Of a stretch of DNA of 64,000 nucleotides, positions 34,002-41,827 are shown one piece after another. The position numbers and the translations under genes are program-made. The stretch spans positions 59,317 through 123,316 of the forward strand of contig NZ_JAUYRI010000010.1 of NCBI RefSeq assembly GCF_030696885.1, read 5' to 3'. The notes beneath the pieces are model-generated. The model had not been told where the DNA came from, did no database searches, and saw only the letters and a list, made by a program, of their open reading frames with translations. Position 1 is the stretch's first letter. The number at the start of each line of letters is the position of its first letter. The DNA is from Thiobacillus sp. (GTDB lineage Bacteria; Pseudomonadota; Gammaproteobacteria; Burkholderiales; Thiobacillaceae).

Positions 34002-34337
34002 TATTTAGCCCCCACAGAATACGAAATCATTAGATAAATGACACTTGTTGCGAGCCATCAAACCAGACCGAAAGGCCCGCCAATACTGGGCAAACGCGTG
34101 CGCGCGCGAGGGCCATCAAAAATTGAGCTTTCTCGCCGCTCCATTTTCCGGGTCAGCGTTAGCTCGAAAGAGCAAGCACGGTCGATGTTTTCGATAGCGG
34201 GCTAGTTTTTCCACGCCCTCCCCCTCTTCCATCCAGGAGAGCAATCAAGCGAATCACGGGCAGGGAGTGGTAATACATTCATTGTTACCGGCTGGCGGTA
34301 CATTGAACGCACCAAATACCCCCGTTTACGTACCTGC
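34002..34337. other. non-coding stretch in the element
   Basis: About 335 nt between the zinc-ribbon gene and the 3' end of the HTH gene. It includes the first unit of the ACCGGCTGGCGG repeat. No gene or promoter is clear. Confidence 0.5.
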
Positions 34338-34424
34338 TCACGGTACTGTAAGAGCTTCAGCTTTACCGGCTGGCGGGAGTGGACCGTACCGGCTGGGGGT
34401 ATTGCCTTTACTGGCTGGCGGGCT
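34285..34424. repeat. four iteron-like direct repeats TTACCGGCTGGCGG
   Basis: Copies start at about 34285, 34363, 34386 and 34408, with one or two changes among them. The last three are 22-24 nt apart, close to two helical turns. They lie in and just beyond the 3' end of the HTH gene. The spacing recalls replication iterons or a regulator array. Confidence 0.55.
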
Positions 34425-34856
34425 GGTGCTCGCGTTTCTCTGGGCGATGGGCAAGGCGTCCATAAAACCCCATGCGCCGGGGTGATAGTCCTTACTTTCA
34501 ATTTCCAGCCCGACGAAGTTTGAAATCTTGATCCAAGTAACTGCGTAACGCGAAGCGCCAATATTCAGCCCGCCCTGCCTTGTCTGAATTAGCAGGCCGC
34601 GTCGCATGAGTTCATCCCTTGCCCGCTGGATTACATCGCGCGATTTCCAGCCCCGGTTCGCAAGCCATGAGAACGACAAGTGCAGGTGTCCGTTATTTCC
34701 CTTCAATGCATTGTGCTGCCTCATCAACTCGAACAGCAGAGCCTTTGCCGGATAACTCAACCCCTTGAACGCAGTGCAATCCAAAACCGCGTGAGGTATC
34801 CCGCTGTAAAGGCCGGAAATTGACTCTAGGAGCCGCTTCTGCTTTCTCTCGGCCAT
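34338..34856 (-). CDS. island HTH protein (phage/island replication-region type)
   Basis: A protein of 172 residues. It starts MAERKQKRLLESISGLYSGI then PHAVLDCTAFKGLSYPAKAL. A winged-helix-like segment (LHLSFSWLANRGWKSRDVIQ, ARDELMRRGLLIQTRQGGLN) follows. This is typical of small DNA-binding proteins in phage-like islands. The C-terminal 30 residues are Pro/Ser-rich and are encoded by the iteron-like repeats, so the tail may be variable. The start follows the stop of the upstream 46-residue gene by a few nucleotides. Confidence 0.7.
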   Translation of the reverse strand: MAERKQKRLLESISGLYSGIPHAVLDCTAFKGLSYPAKALLFELMRQHNALKGNNGHLHLSFSWLANRGWKSRDVIQRARDELMRRGLLIQTRQGGLNIGASRYAVTWIKISNFVGLEIESKDYHPGAWGFMDALPIAQRNASTSPPASKGNTPSRYGPLPPAGKAEALTVP

Positions 34857-34859
34857 GGC

Positions 34860-35000
34860 TCACCCCTCCACCAGCCGGGACAGGTGGCAATACAAGCCCC
34901 ACAGTTCGATTAAAGACAGGGCGGCAAGGTCAGCCCCTATGCCAAGGTGAGAAAATCGCTCACAGAGCGATTGCAGGCGTTCCAGCCATTCGCCATTCAT
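34860..35000 (-). CDS. small island protein, unknown function
   Basis: A protein of 46 residues beginning MNGEWLERLQSLCERFSHLG, with IGADLAALSLIELWGLYCHL next. Predicted to be two amphipathic helices. It is wedged between the winged-helix gene and the HTH gene with overlap at the first and a 3-nt gap at the second, so it is translated as part of the operon. Confidence 0.6.
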   Translation of the reverse strand: MNGEWLERLQSLCERFSHLGIGADLAALSLIELWGLYCHLSRLVEG

Positions 35001-35284
35001 GGCGCGGCCTTTTTCAAGACGTAGCGTGCTATGCGATGCTTGCGCCCGCACTCGGTTACGCCTTGTGTCCAGATCGTCGCAATGTCATACCCCATCGCGC
35101 GCAACTCGAACACGCGCGCAGCAGGCATCAAAATGTCCAGATCGCGCCGGGCTTCAATCGTCGTCAGTGAATGCTGTTTCTCGAACGCCGCCAGCAGGTG
35201 CAGGCGTTGAGTGTGGGCGGAGTTATCGTTATGATCGCCGTGTGTGTTTTGGGCTGCCTGCGGGTGGCCTTTTTCTTTTTCCAT
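34997..35284 (-). CDS. winged helix-turn-helix protein (HTH_39-like)
   Basis: A protein of 95 residues. After a polar N-terminus it has LLAAFEKQHSLTTIEARRDL and ILMPAARVFELRAMGYDIAT, then CGRKHRIARYVL. This is the winged-HTH fold common in phages and islands. A GGAG ribosome binding site precedes the ATG. Likely a regulator of the element's genes. Confidence 0.75.
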   Translation of the reverse strand: MEKEKGHPQAAQNTHGDHNDNSAHTQRLHLLAAFEKQHSLTTIEARRDLDILMPAARVFELRAMGYDIATIWTQGVTECGRKHRIARYVLKKAAP

Positions 35285-35296
35285 GGTCGGCTCCGC

Positions 35297-35509
35297 TCAG
35301 GCTGCAAGCTTTGAGAGTGCTTCGCGAACTTCGCCAACACGCCAGCGGGTCGTCCCTTCGCCCAGGCGGTGCGGTTTCGGCAGCCGTCCAGATTTAGACC
35401 AACGCCATACTGTCGTTAGGCTGGTTTCGAGTGCGGCAGCGAGCGTGCTACAGGAAATGAAGCCGGAGTCCGGCAGGGTGTCGAGGTTGGGCGCGGTTTG
35501 ATTCGCCAT
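35297..35509 (-). CDS. AlpA-family / MerR-like excisionase-type regulator
   Basis: A protein of 70 residues from the ATG at 35509 with an AAGGAAA ribosome binding site. The core FISCSTLAAALETSLTTVWR plus WSKSGRLPKPHRLGEGTTRW is the AlpA/Xis wing-HTH pattern. In P4-like elements such proteins activate the integrase or direct excision. Confidence 0.8.
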   Translation of the reverse strand: MANQTAPNLDTLPDSGFISCSTLAAALETSLTTVWRWSKSGRLPKPHRLGEGTTRWRVGEVREALSKLAA

Positions 35510-35690
35510 GCTGTTTTCCTTCGAGAAGCAGCCAAGCACACACGATGGCCTGGCAGTGCATTGGCGTAAATATTCCAGTGCAGCCGCCGAAGAAAAACGG
35601 AAAGGGGTTTTGTTTTAAGGGAGTCGCCCCTCTGAAACCCCCGCCGCTATTGGTGATATGGGTGTCACAGATTATTTGTTGAAGGTATCT

Positions 35691-36368
35691 CTAGTCTTCC
35701 GGCTTACGGCCCGTAGGTGCCCATTCAGGGCGGATGATAGTCGCCGCTTTGTCTGCCAGCGTTGGAGAAAAACCCTGATCCACCAACCACGCGGTTACCT
35801 TGGCATTATCGGGGTGTGTCCCTCGGTCATCCCGATCAGCGTTAGCCCAGAATTTCGCCGCAGCCTGATTCAATTTCGCTAGCTTGTCGGAAACATGCTC
35901 CCTGGATGGAGACTGAATCACGGACTGTTCCTCACGGCCATCTTCCATTGAAGTCTGAGCAAACTTGTAGATCGGATGGAACCCCTTGAGGTTGAACCAG
36001 TCGCCAAGGCTTTGTCTAGAGAAAGACGGGGCATCATCCAATATTGTCGAATTAAATGCGCGCCCCATCCGAAGGCAGCCCTCCACCTCTCGTACAAGCT
36101 GCGTACTCGGTAGCGGGAAAGAAAATCCCGAGAAAACCGAACCCAGTGTCTCGCCTGAATCGAACCGATTACCGAATATGAGCGAAAAACTAACGGCAGA
36201 CTCTGCCGTGGCATAGCCTACGGAAATTTGTCGATAGATAAGATCGGCCTTCGCTCTCCGCTCCACTGGCAGTTCCGCATAAACAAGCGGTTCAATTCCA
36301 CCGGCCAGACAAGCCGCCTCCCTCATCGAAAATTCATCAACCAAATCCCAGTGCGATAAATCCATCAT
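35691..36368 (-). CDS. island hypothetical protein
   Basis: A protein of 225 residues from the ATG pair at 36368/36365 behind a GGAGGGG ribosome binding site. The N-terminus (MMDLSHWDLVDEFSMREAAC) has an EFS-REAA-L-AGI pattern that often precedes HTH-like sensing domains. The C-terminus (GTHPDNAKVTAWLVDQGFSP plus TLADKAATIIRPEWAPTGRK) is a tail common to many proteobacterial island proteins. Function unknown. Confidence 0.7.
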   Translation of the reverse strand: MMDLSHWDLVDEFSMREAACLAGGIEPLVYAELPVERRAKADLIYRQISVGYATAESAVSFSLIFGNRFDSGETLGSVFSGFSFPLPSTQLVREVEGCLRMGRAFNSTILDDAPSFSRQSLGDWFNLKGFHPIYKFAQTSMEDGREEQSVIQSPSREHVSDKLAKLNQAAAKFWANADRDDRGTHPDNAKVTAWLVDQGFSPTLADKAATIIRPEWAPTGRKPED

Positions 36369-36460
36369 CGGCGCCCCTCCACGCAGCCCTTGTGGGGAGC
36401 CGCGCCAGCCGGGCAAGGGAACCCGGTTTTCGCCCCGTCGGGCTAGGCGCAGCTAACTCA

Positions 36461-37687
36461 TTATGCGCCCCGGTGCAACGGTATCACTTCCCCTCCGGTT
36501 TCCAGTGCGTCGCAGGTGTCCGCCCACGCCTGCATCATCTTCCGCCGCTCGGGCAGGTGTTGGCTGCGGGCGTAGGCCGCCACGGTGCCGCTGGCTTCCT
36601 TGTGGTCTAGCTGGCGTTCCATCGCTTCAACACTCCAACCCTGTTCGCTCAGGATCGAGCGCGCCGACGCACGAAAGCCATGCACGCACTGGCGGCCTTG
36701 GTAGCCCAGATTGTTCAACAGCTTGCCGACGGTGTTTTCGGATATGACTTCGCCTTCGCCGTAGCCTTTGGACTTAGGAAACAGGAAGGGCGTGTGTCCA
36801 GTCAGCAAGCGCAGTTCTTCCAGCAACTCAAGCGCCTGCCGGGACAATGCAACGGTATGTGCTGGCAGCGTCTTGCCGACCTTCATGCGATGCGCTGGCA
36901 CTTTCCATTCCCGCGCCTCAACGTCGATTTCCTCCCAGCGTGCAAAGCGGAACTCTTGCGCCCGCACCATCGTCAGCATGGCGAAATAGGCCGCATACCG
37001 TGTGACAGGCTCAAAGCCGGTGGCCTCCCGCAGATCGCGCAGGAAAGCGCCAAACTCGCGCCGTTCGGTAATGGCTGGCCGGTGGTTGGTGGCGGGCTTT
37101 TGCATTGCCCCCAGCAGGTGCGCAGCCGGGTTATCTTCCGCCCTGCCGGTAGCCACGGCATAACGAAATACCTGCCCGCACATCTCCCGCAACCGGCTGG
37201 CAGTGTAGGCGATTCCCTTGGACTCAATCTTGCGCAGCATCGCCAGCAGGTGGGCCGCCTTCACGCTGGTGATGGGCAGGTGCCCTATCTCGGGAAATAC
37301 ATAGGCTTGCAAGTGGGTGATGGCCTTGTCGGCTGTCACCTTCGCCCACGACTTCGACTTGCCGGCGTGCCATTCACGGGCAACGGCCTCAAAGCTGTTT
37401 GCACTGGCAGCCCTATCTGCCAGCTTGCGATGCTTGCGCGCTTCGCTTGGGTCTATGCCATCCGCCAGCAGGGTGCGGGCTTCGTCGCGCTTCTCACGGG
37501 CGCGGGCTAGGGTCACATCTGGATAGACCCCCAGCGCCAACGTCTTGCGCTTGCCGTCGTGGCGGTAGTTCATCCGCCAATACTTCCCGGCAGCGTTCAC
37601 CAACAGATACAGCCCCTTTTCATCGGCCAATTTGTAAGGCTTGTCGATGGGCTTGGCTTTCCTGGCGGCCTGGTCGGATAGCGGCAT
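36461..37687 (-). CDS. tyrosine-type site-specific integrase (P4-like)
   Basis: A protein of 408 residues. The N-terminal DUF4102-type arm-binding domain includes YKLADEKGLYLLVNAAGKYW and LGVYPDVTLARAREKRDEAR. A core-binding SAM-like domain follows (about 95-190). The catalytic domain has MVRAQEFRFARWEEID (first Arg), HGFRASARSILSEQG (His-x-x-Arg) and RQLDHKEASG with the terminal YARSQHL tyrosine. It faces the tRNA-Thr 3' end 190 nt away, its likely attachment site. Confidence 0.93.
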   Translation of the reverse strand: MPLSDQAARKAKPIDKPYKLADEKGLYLLVNAAGKYWRMNYRHDGKRKTLALGVYPDVTLARAREKRDEARTLLADGIDPSEARKHRKLADRAASANSFEAVAREWHAGKSKSWAKVTADKAITHLQAYVFPEIGHLPITSVKAAHLLAMLRKIESKGIAYTASRLREMCGQVFRYAVATGRAEDNPAAHLLGAMQKPATNHRPAITERREFGAFLRDLREATGFEPVTRYAAYFAMLTMVRAQEFRFARWEEIDVEAREWKVPAHRMKVGKTLPAHTVALSRQALELLEELRLLTGHTPFLFPKSKGYGEGEVISENTVGKLLNNLGYQGRQCVHGFRASARSILSEQGWSVEAMERQLDHKEASGTVAAYARSQHLPERRKMMQAWADTCDALETGGEVIPLHRGA

Positions 37688-37704
37688 GGCTGTTGCCTTT
37701 CATG

Positions 37705-37772
37705 GTTTTGGCGGTATGCGGTTTGGCGGCATGTCACATACCGCCCCTACGTACCGCCAGTTGGGCGGTATT
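37705..37772. promoter_or_regulatory. candidate integrase arm-type/operator sites, right end
   Basis: Five copies of GGCGGTATG or its complement (TACCGCC) in both orientations between the integrase start and the tRNA. They match the motif at 32701-32722 at the other end. Confidence 0.5.
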
Positions 37773-37807
37773 TCCATGCTATGCCATGTTGCGACATGAA
37801 ACAACAA

Positions 37808-37840
37808 AAAACCCGCAATCCATTGCTAGATGCGGGTTTA
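37808..37840 (-). terminator. terminator downstream of tRNA-Thr
   Basis: AAACCCGCA and TGCGGGTTT pair around a 13-nt loop, followed by TTTTTTG on the minus strand. It lies within the element side of the tRNA, so the element appears to have brought its own stop signal for the tRNA transcript. Confidence 0.7.
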
Positions 37841-37873
37841 GGTTACTGCATGATACGTGTTGCTATGGGTAAT

Positions 37874-37948
37874 TGGTGCCGCTTGTCGGATTCGAACTGA
37901 CGACCTACCGCTTACAAGGCGGTTGCTCTACCCCTGAGCTAAAGCGGC
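37874..37948 (-). tRNA. tRNA-Thr(TGT)
   Basis: The minus strand folds as a full cloverleaf. The acceptor stem is GCCGCTT / AAGCGGC followed by ACCA. The D-arm is AGCTCAGGGGTAGAGC, the anticodon arm ACCGC-CTTGTAA-GCGGT with anticodon TGT, and the T-arm GTTCGAATC. The CCA is encoded. A TATAAT box lies about 12 nt upstream (about 37959-37964). The 3' end is the attachment site of the element. Confidence 0.97.
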
Positions 37949-37985
37949 GAAGCGCGACATTATAGCGATGCCGCGCAGCAGTGGA

Positions 37986-38396
37986 TTACTTGACGACCTT
38001 GAGCGAGGGCTTGCCCTTGGGCGGTGCGGCTACCTCGCCCGACGGCGACGCCGTCGGCGGGGTCGGTTCGGGCGAGCCGGGCGCGTCGACAGGTTCGAAA
38101 TGCAGGCCCTGTCCGTTTTCTCGCGCGAAGATCGCGGCAACGCGATCCACCGGAACCGAGATCTCGTGCGAGACGCCGCCGAAGCGTGCAGAAAACTGGA
38201 TCCAGTCGTTGTCCAGCATCAGGTTGCGCGTCGCCCCGGCGCTGATGTTGAACACGATCTTGCCATCCTTGACGAAGCCGGCCGGCACACGCGTGCGGCC
38301 ATCGACAGCAACCAGCAGCTGCGGCGTGTAACCCGAATCCGTGCACCACTCGTACAGCGCGCGGATCAGGTAGGGCTTGGATGAAATTTCTGCCAC
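37986..38396 (-). CDS. sspB: ClpXP protease specificity-enhancing factor
   Basis: A protein of 136 residues. The folded substrate-binding domain starts SKPYLIRALYEWCTDSGYTP and includes VVFNIS-type ATRNL and FSARFGGVSHEISVP segments. A proline-rich linker leads to the ClpX-binding tail GKPSLKVVK. It delivers ssrA-tagged proteins to ClpXP. The gene follows sspA, the standard betaproteobacterial order. Confidence 0.95.
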   Translation of the reverse strand: MAEISSKPYLIRALYEWCTDSGYTPQLLVAVDGRTRVPAGFVKDGKIVFNISAGATRNLMLDNDWIQFSARFGGVSHEISVPVDRVAAIFARENGQGLHFEPVDAPGSPEPTPPTASPSGEVAAPPKGKPSLKVVK

Positions 38397-38422
38397 CGCG
38401 CTGCTCTTATTCCCTTTGCCGC

Positions 38423-39022
38423 TTACTTGCGCAGCGCTTTTTCGGTGGGCGTCAGCGCGTTGATGAACGCGGGACGGCTGAACAGGCGCTCGCGGTACTT
38501 GAGCACCGGCGCGGCCACTTTGGGCAGCTCGATGCTGTAGTGCTCAAGACGCCACAAGAGCGGTGCGATCGCCACGTCGAGCATGGAGAACTCATCGTTC
38601 ATCAGGTACTTCTGCTTGGTGAGGATGGGCGTGAGTTGCGACAGGCTGTCGCGGATTTCCTGGCGCGCCTTGTCCGAACCCTTGCCGAGGCTGTGCTCCA
38701 GCGTGTTGACGTGGGTGAACAGGTCGTGCTCGAAGTTGAACAGCACCAGCCGCGCGCGGGCGCGCATGACGGGGTCCGGCGGCATCAGCTGCGGATGCGG
38801 GAAGCGCTCGTCGATGTATTCGTTGATGATGTTGGACTCGGTCAGAACCAGGTCGCGCTCGACCAGCACCGGCATCTTGCCGCTGGGGCTGATGCTGGCG
38901 ATTTCTTCCGGCTTGTTGTGCATGTCTACATCGATGACTTCAAAGTCCATGTCTTTTTCGTACAGGACGATGCGGCAGCGGTGGCTGTACGGACAGGTAC
39001 TGCCGGAATACAGGGTCATCAT
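38423..39022 (-). CDS. sspA: stringent starvation protein A (glutathione S-transferase fold)
   Basis: A protein of 199 residues. N-terminal thioredoxin-like GST domain (MMTLYSGSTCPYSHRCRIVL, PSGKMPVLVERDLVLTESNI) and helical C-terminal domain. SspA binds RNA polymerase and changes promoter use under stress. It sits downstream of the bc1 operon behind a strong terminator and directly upstream of sspB. Confidence 0.94.
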   Translation of the reverse strand: MMTLYSGSTCPYSHRCRIVLYEKDMDFEVIDVDMHNKPEEIASISPSGKMPVLVERDLVLTESNIINEYIDERFPHPQLMPPDPVMRARARLVLFNFEHDLFTHVNTLEHSLGKGSDKARQEIRDSLSQLTPILTKQKYLMNDEFSMLDVAIAPLLWRLEHYSIELPKVAAPVLKYRERLFSRPAFINALTPTEKALRK

Positions 39023-39064
39023 GGCGGGGGCTCCCTAAGGTGTTGCGGTGTTAAATGCTTAAAA

Positions 39065-39097
39065 CGCCAACAGCCGGACACAGTCCGGCTGTTGGCG
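39065..39097 (-). terminator. terminator after petC
   Basis: CGCCAACAGCCGGAC and its exact complement form a 15-bp stem with loop ACA, followed by TTTT on the minus strand. Confidence 0.85.
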
Positions 39098-39114
39098 AAC
39101 GGCAGTGAGCGGGC

Positions 39115-39840
39115 TCAGTGAATGTCTTTCCAGAATTCTTTCTTCAGGTAATAGGCCACCACGAAGAACACGCCCAGGAACAGCAGCACAATCACGCCAA
39201 GCTGCTTGCGCTGGTTCTGGGCAGGCTCGCCCATCCACTGCAGGTAGTTGACCAGGTCGCCGACCATGGCATCGTACTCGGCCAGGCTGACGCTGCCGGG
39301 CTTGGCCAGCTCGAGGCGCTCGATGACTTCATGCTCGCCATCCTTTTTGTAGACCGGCACCATCTCGCCCTGCAGGTCCCACATCACGTGCGGCATGCCC
39401 ACCTTGTCGAACACGGTGTTGTTCCAGCCGGTGGCGCGGGTGTCGTCGCGATAGAAGCCGCGCAGGTACGTGTAGAGCCAGTCGGCACCGCGCGAACGGG
39501 CGATCACGGACAGGTCGGGCGGGGTGGCACCGAACCAGGCCTTGCCCTCGGCGTGGCGCATGGCCACATGCATCGGCTCGCCCGGCTTCTCGGTCGCGAA
39601 CAGCAAGTTGTCCTTGATCTGCTCTTCGGTCAGCCCCAGGTCCTGCAGCCGCGAATAGCGCATCACGCTGGCGCTGTGGCAGTTGAGGCAGTAGTTGACG
39701 AACATGCGTGCGCCGCGCTGCAGGGAATCCTGGTCCGAGAGGTTGATCGGCGCCTTGTCCAGGGGAACCGTGGGGCCCGCCGCAAAAGCCACGACGGGGG
39801 CTGCCGCCAGCAGGAAAAGAAAATTCTTCAAGCGTTTCAT
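39115..39840 (-). CDS. petC: cytochrome c1 of the bc1 complex
   Basis: A protein of 241 residues. Signal sequence (MKRLKNFLFLLAAAPVVAFA), then the haem c motif CLNCH (51-55) and a later Met ligand region in the PHVMWDLQGE segment. A single C-terminal membrane anchor (LGVIVLLFLGVFFVVAYYL) follows. It passes electrons from the Rieske protein to soluble cytochromes in the periplasm. Its ATG abuts the petB stop with no gap. Confidence 0.96.
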   Translation of the reverse strand: MKRLKNFLFLLAAAPVVAFAAGPTVPLDKAPINLSDQDSLQRGARMFVNYCLNCHSASVMRYSRLQDLGLTEEQIKDNLLFATEKPGEPMHVAMRHAEGKAWFGATPPDLSVIARSRGADWLYTYLRGFYRDDTRATGWNNTVFDKVGMPHVMWDLQGEMVPVYKKDGEHEVIERLELAKPGSVSLAEYDAMVGDLVNYLQWMGEPAQNQRKQLGVIVLLFLGVFFVVAYYLKKEFWKDIH

Positions 39841-41076
39841 TTAGCCAGTCACCCTTTCCGGTTCCGGTTTGGTTTTGTCAATCGAGGTATACCAGGGCAT
39901 CAACAGGAAAAACAGGAAGTAGATGACCGAGAAGATCTGGGCAAAAATCGTCGCCACCGGGGTGGACGGCAGCAGGCCCAGGTAGCCGAGACCGATAAAC
40001 GACACGATGAATGCAGCAAGGAAGGCCTTGTAGATCGGTCCGCGGTAGCGGATCGACTTGACCTTGCTGCGATCCAGCCACGGCAGGAAGAACAGGAACA
40101 CGATCGACAGCCCCATCGCCACCACGCCCGGGAACTGCGAGCCGAACAGCGGCGGCACCGCGCGCAGGATCGCGTAGAACGGCGTGAAATACCACAACGG
40201 CGCGATGTGCTCCGGCGTCTTCAGCGGATCGGCCGGGACGAAGTTGGCCGCTTCGAGGAAGTATCCGCCCATCGCCGGTGCGAAGAAGACGATCGCCGAG
40301 AACAGCATCAGGAAGACGATGACGCCGACGATGTCCTTGACCGTGTAGTACGGGTGGAAGGGAATGCCGTCGAGCGGGATGCCGGTCTTGGGATCCTTTT
40401 TCTTCTTGATCTCGATGCCGTCCGGGTTGTTGGAGCCGACTTCGTGCAGCGCCACCAGGTGCACCGCAACCAGCGCGATCAGCACCAGCGGCAAGGCAAT
40501 CACGTGGAAGGCGAAGAAGCGGTTGAGCGTGGCATCCGAAATCACGTAGTCGCCGCGAATCCAGATCGACAGGTCTTCACCGATGAAGGGCACGGCGGCG
40601 AACAGGTTGACGATCACCTGGGCGCCCCAGTAGGACATCTGGCCCCACGGCAGCATATAGCCGACGAAGGCTTCGGCCATCAGCACCAGATAGATCAGCA
40701 CGCCGAAGATCCAGATCAGCTCGCGCGGTTTGCGGTAGGACCCGTACATCAGGCCGCGGAACATGTGCAGGTAGACGACGACGAAGAACATCGAGGCGCC
40801 GGTGGAGTGCATGTAGCGGATCAGCCAGCCCCACTCGACGTCGCGCATGATGTACTCGACCGAGATGAACGCAAGCGCCGCATCCGGCTTGTAGTTCATT
40901 GTCAGGAAAATGCCGGTGACGATCTGGATCACCAGCACCAGGAGTGCCAGCGAACCGAAGAAGTACCAGAAGTTGAAGTTCTTGGGCGCGTAGTACTCGG
41001 ACAGGTGCGCCTTGTAGGTGGCGGTGAGCGGGAAACGATCGTCGATCCAACCCATCATTTTTTGCAGGGCAGACAT
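39841..41076 (-). CDS. petB: cytochrome b of the bc1 complex
   Basis: A protein of 411 residues with eight membrane helices. Clear motifs are WGWLIRYMHSTGASMFFVVV, YLHMFRGLMYGSYRKPREL, GYMLPWGQMSYWGAQV and the Qo-site PEWY equivalent PLWYFTPFYAILR, here with Leu in place of Glu-Trp order. Histidines in helices B and D bind two haems. It catalyses quinol oxidation. It is the middle gene of petA-petB-petC. Confidence 0.95.
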   Translation of the reverse strand: MSALQKMMGWIDDRFPLTATYKAHLSEYYAPKNFNFWYFFGSLALLVLVIQIVTGIFLTMNYKPDAALAFISVEYIMRDVEWGWLIRYMHSTGASMFFVVVYLHMFRGLMYGSYRKPRELIWIFGVLIYLVLMAEAFVGYMLPWGQMSYWGAQVIVNLFAAVPFIGEDLSIWIRGDYVISDATLNRFFAFHVIALPLVLIALVAVHLVALHEVGSNNPDGIEIKKKKDPKTGIPLDGIPFHPYYTVKDIVGVIVFLMLFSAIVFFAPAMGGYFLEAANFVPADPLKTPEHIAPLWYFTPFYAILRAVPPLFGSQFPGVVAMGLSIVFLFFLPWLDRSKVKSIRYRGPIYKAFLAAFIVSFIGLGYLGLLPSTPVATIFAQIFSVIYFLFFLLMPWYTSIDKTKPEPERVTG

Positions 41077-41080
41077 TTAT

Positions 41081-41686
41081 TTAAGCTCCTTTTGCGTCTA
41101 CACCGATCAGCAACTTGGCGTCGCTGAGGTATTGATGAGGCGGAATCACCAGATTGGTCGGGGCCGGCACGCCTTTGAACACGCGCGCGGCCAGGTCGAA
41201 GGTGGAACCGTGACAGGGGCAGAAGAAGCCGCCCGACCAGTCGGCGCCGAGGTCGGCGGCGCCGATCTCGCGACGGAAGGTCGGCGAGCAGCCCAGGTGC
41301 GTGCAGATGCCGACCGCCACCAGATACTCGGGCTTGATGGAACGCGTCGGATTTTTGCAATAGTCGGGCTGTTGCGGCATATCGCTGTTGGGATCGGTCA
41401 GCTTGGCGTCGTGTTTGCTCAGCAGCGCGAGCATTTCCGGCGTGCGGTTGACGATCCACACCGGCTTGCCGCGCCATTCGACGGTCAACAGCATGCCCGG
41501 CTCGACCTTGCTGATGTCGACTTCCACCGGTGCGCCGGCCGCCTTGGCACGTGCACTCGGCATCATGCTCATCACCAGCGGCACGGCCACTGATGCGACC
41601 GCGACCCCGCCCACGGCACTGGTCGCCGCAATCAGAAATTTACGTTTGCGTGCGTCCACTTTTTGCCCTTCAACTTCCTGGCTCAT
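41081..41686 (-). CDS. petA: Rieske iron-sulfur subunit of the bc1 complex
   Basis: A protein of 201 residues. The N-terminus RKRKFLIAATSAVGGVAVAS is a Tat-type/uncleaved anchor. The 2Fe-2S ligands are in CTHLGCSP and CPCHGSTFD, with a GGFF between. It is first in the petABC operon, immediately upstream of petB. Confidence 0.96.
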   Translation of the reverse strand: MSQEVEGQKVDARKRKFLIAATSAVGGVAVASVAVPLVMSMMPSARAKAAGAPVEVDISKVEPGMLLTVEWRGKPVWIVNRTPEMLALLSKHDAKLTDPNSDMPQQPDYCKNPTRSIKPEYLVAVGICTHLGCSPTFRREIGAADLGADWSGGFFCPCHGSTFDLAARVFKGVPAPTNLVIPPHQYLSDAKLLIGVDAKGA

Positions 41687-41793
41687 GTTTACCTAACCCG
41701 AACGTTTTGCGATAAAACCGGCATTCTAACCAATTTGCCGCACGCTCCGGAAGCCCGTCTTTGCAATAGCACAGATTGCCGGTCGCCCTGGGC

Positions 41794-41799
41794 TATAAT
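41794..41799 (+). promoter_or_regulatory. -10 box candidate for the HtrA gene
   Basis: A perfect TATAAT lies 29 nt before the ATG. No good -35 hexamer is found at 16-18 nt. Confidence 0.35.
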
Positions 41800-41827
41800 C
41801 CCCGGCTGGCGAAATCACGCCAAGTCC

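Larger units (their letters stand above)
32625..37897. mobile_element. 5.3-kb integrative element in tRNA-Thr
   Basis: The borders are the 3' end of tRNA-Thr (37874-37897) and a tRNA-like repeat at 32625-32648. Inside are a tyrosine integrase next to the tRNA, an AlpA-like regulator, a DUF/HTH set typical of proteobacterial islands, a zinc-ribbon protein and a secreted cargo protein. No transposase, phage structural gene, relaxase or replication primase was recognised. It is therefore a small, probably mobilised or satellite-like island rather than a full prophage or ICE. Confidence 0.8.

Noticed and set aside
34202..34561. A 119-codon frame with repeated RQPV motifs in the island
   Set aside because: It overlaps the better-supported HTH gene in another frame. 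Its repeats come from the iteron-like DNA, and it lacks a start with a ribosome binding site.
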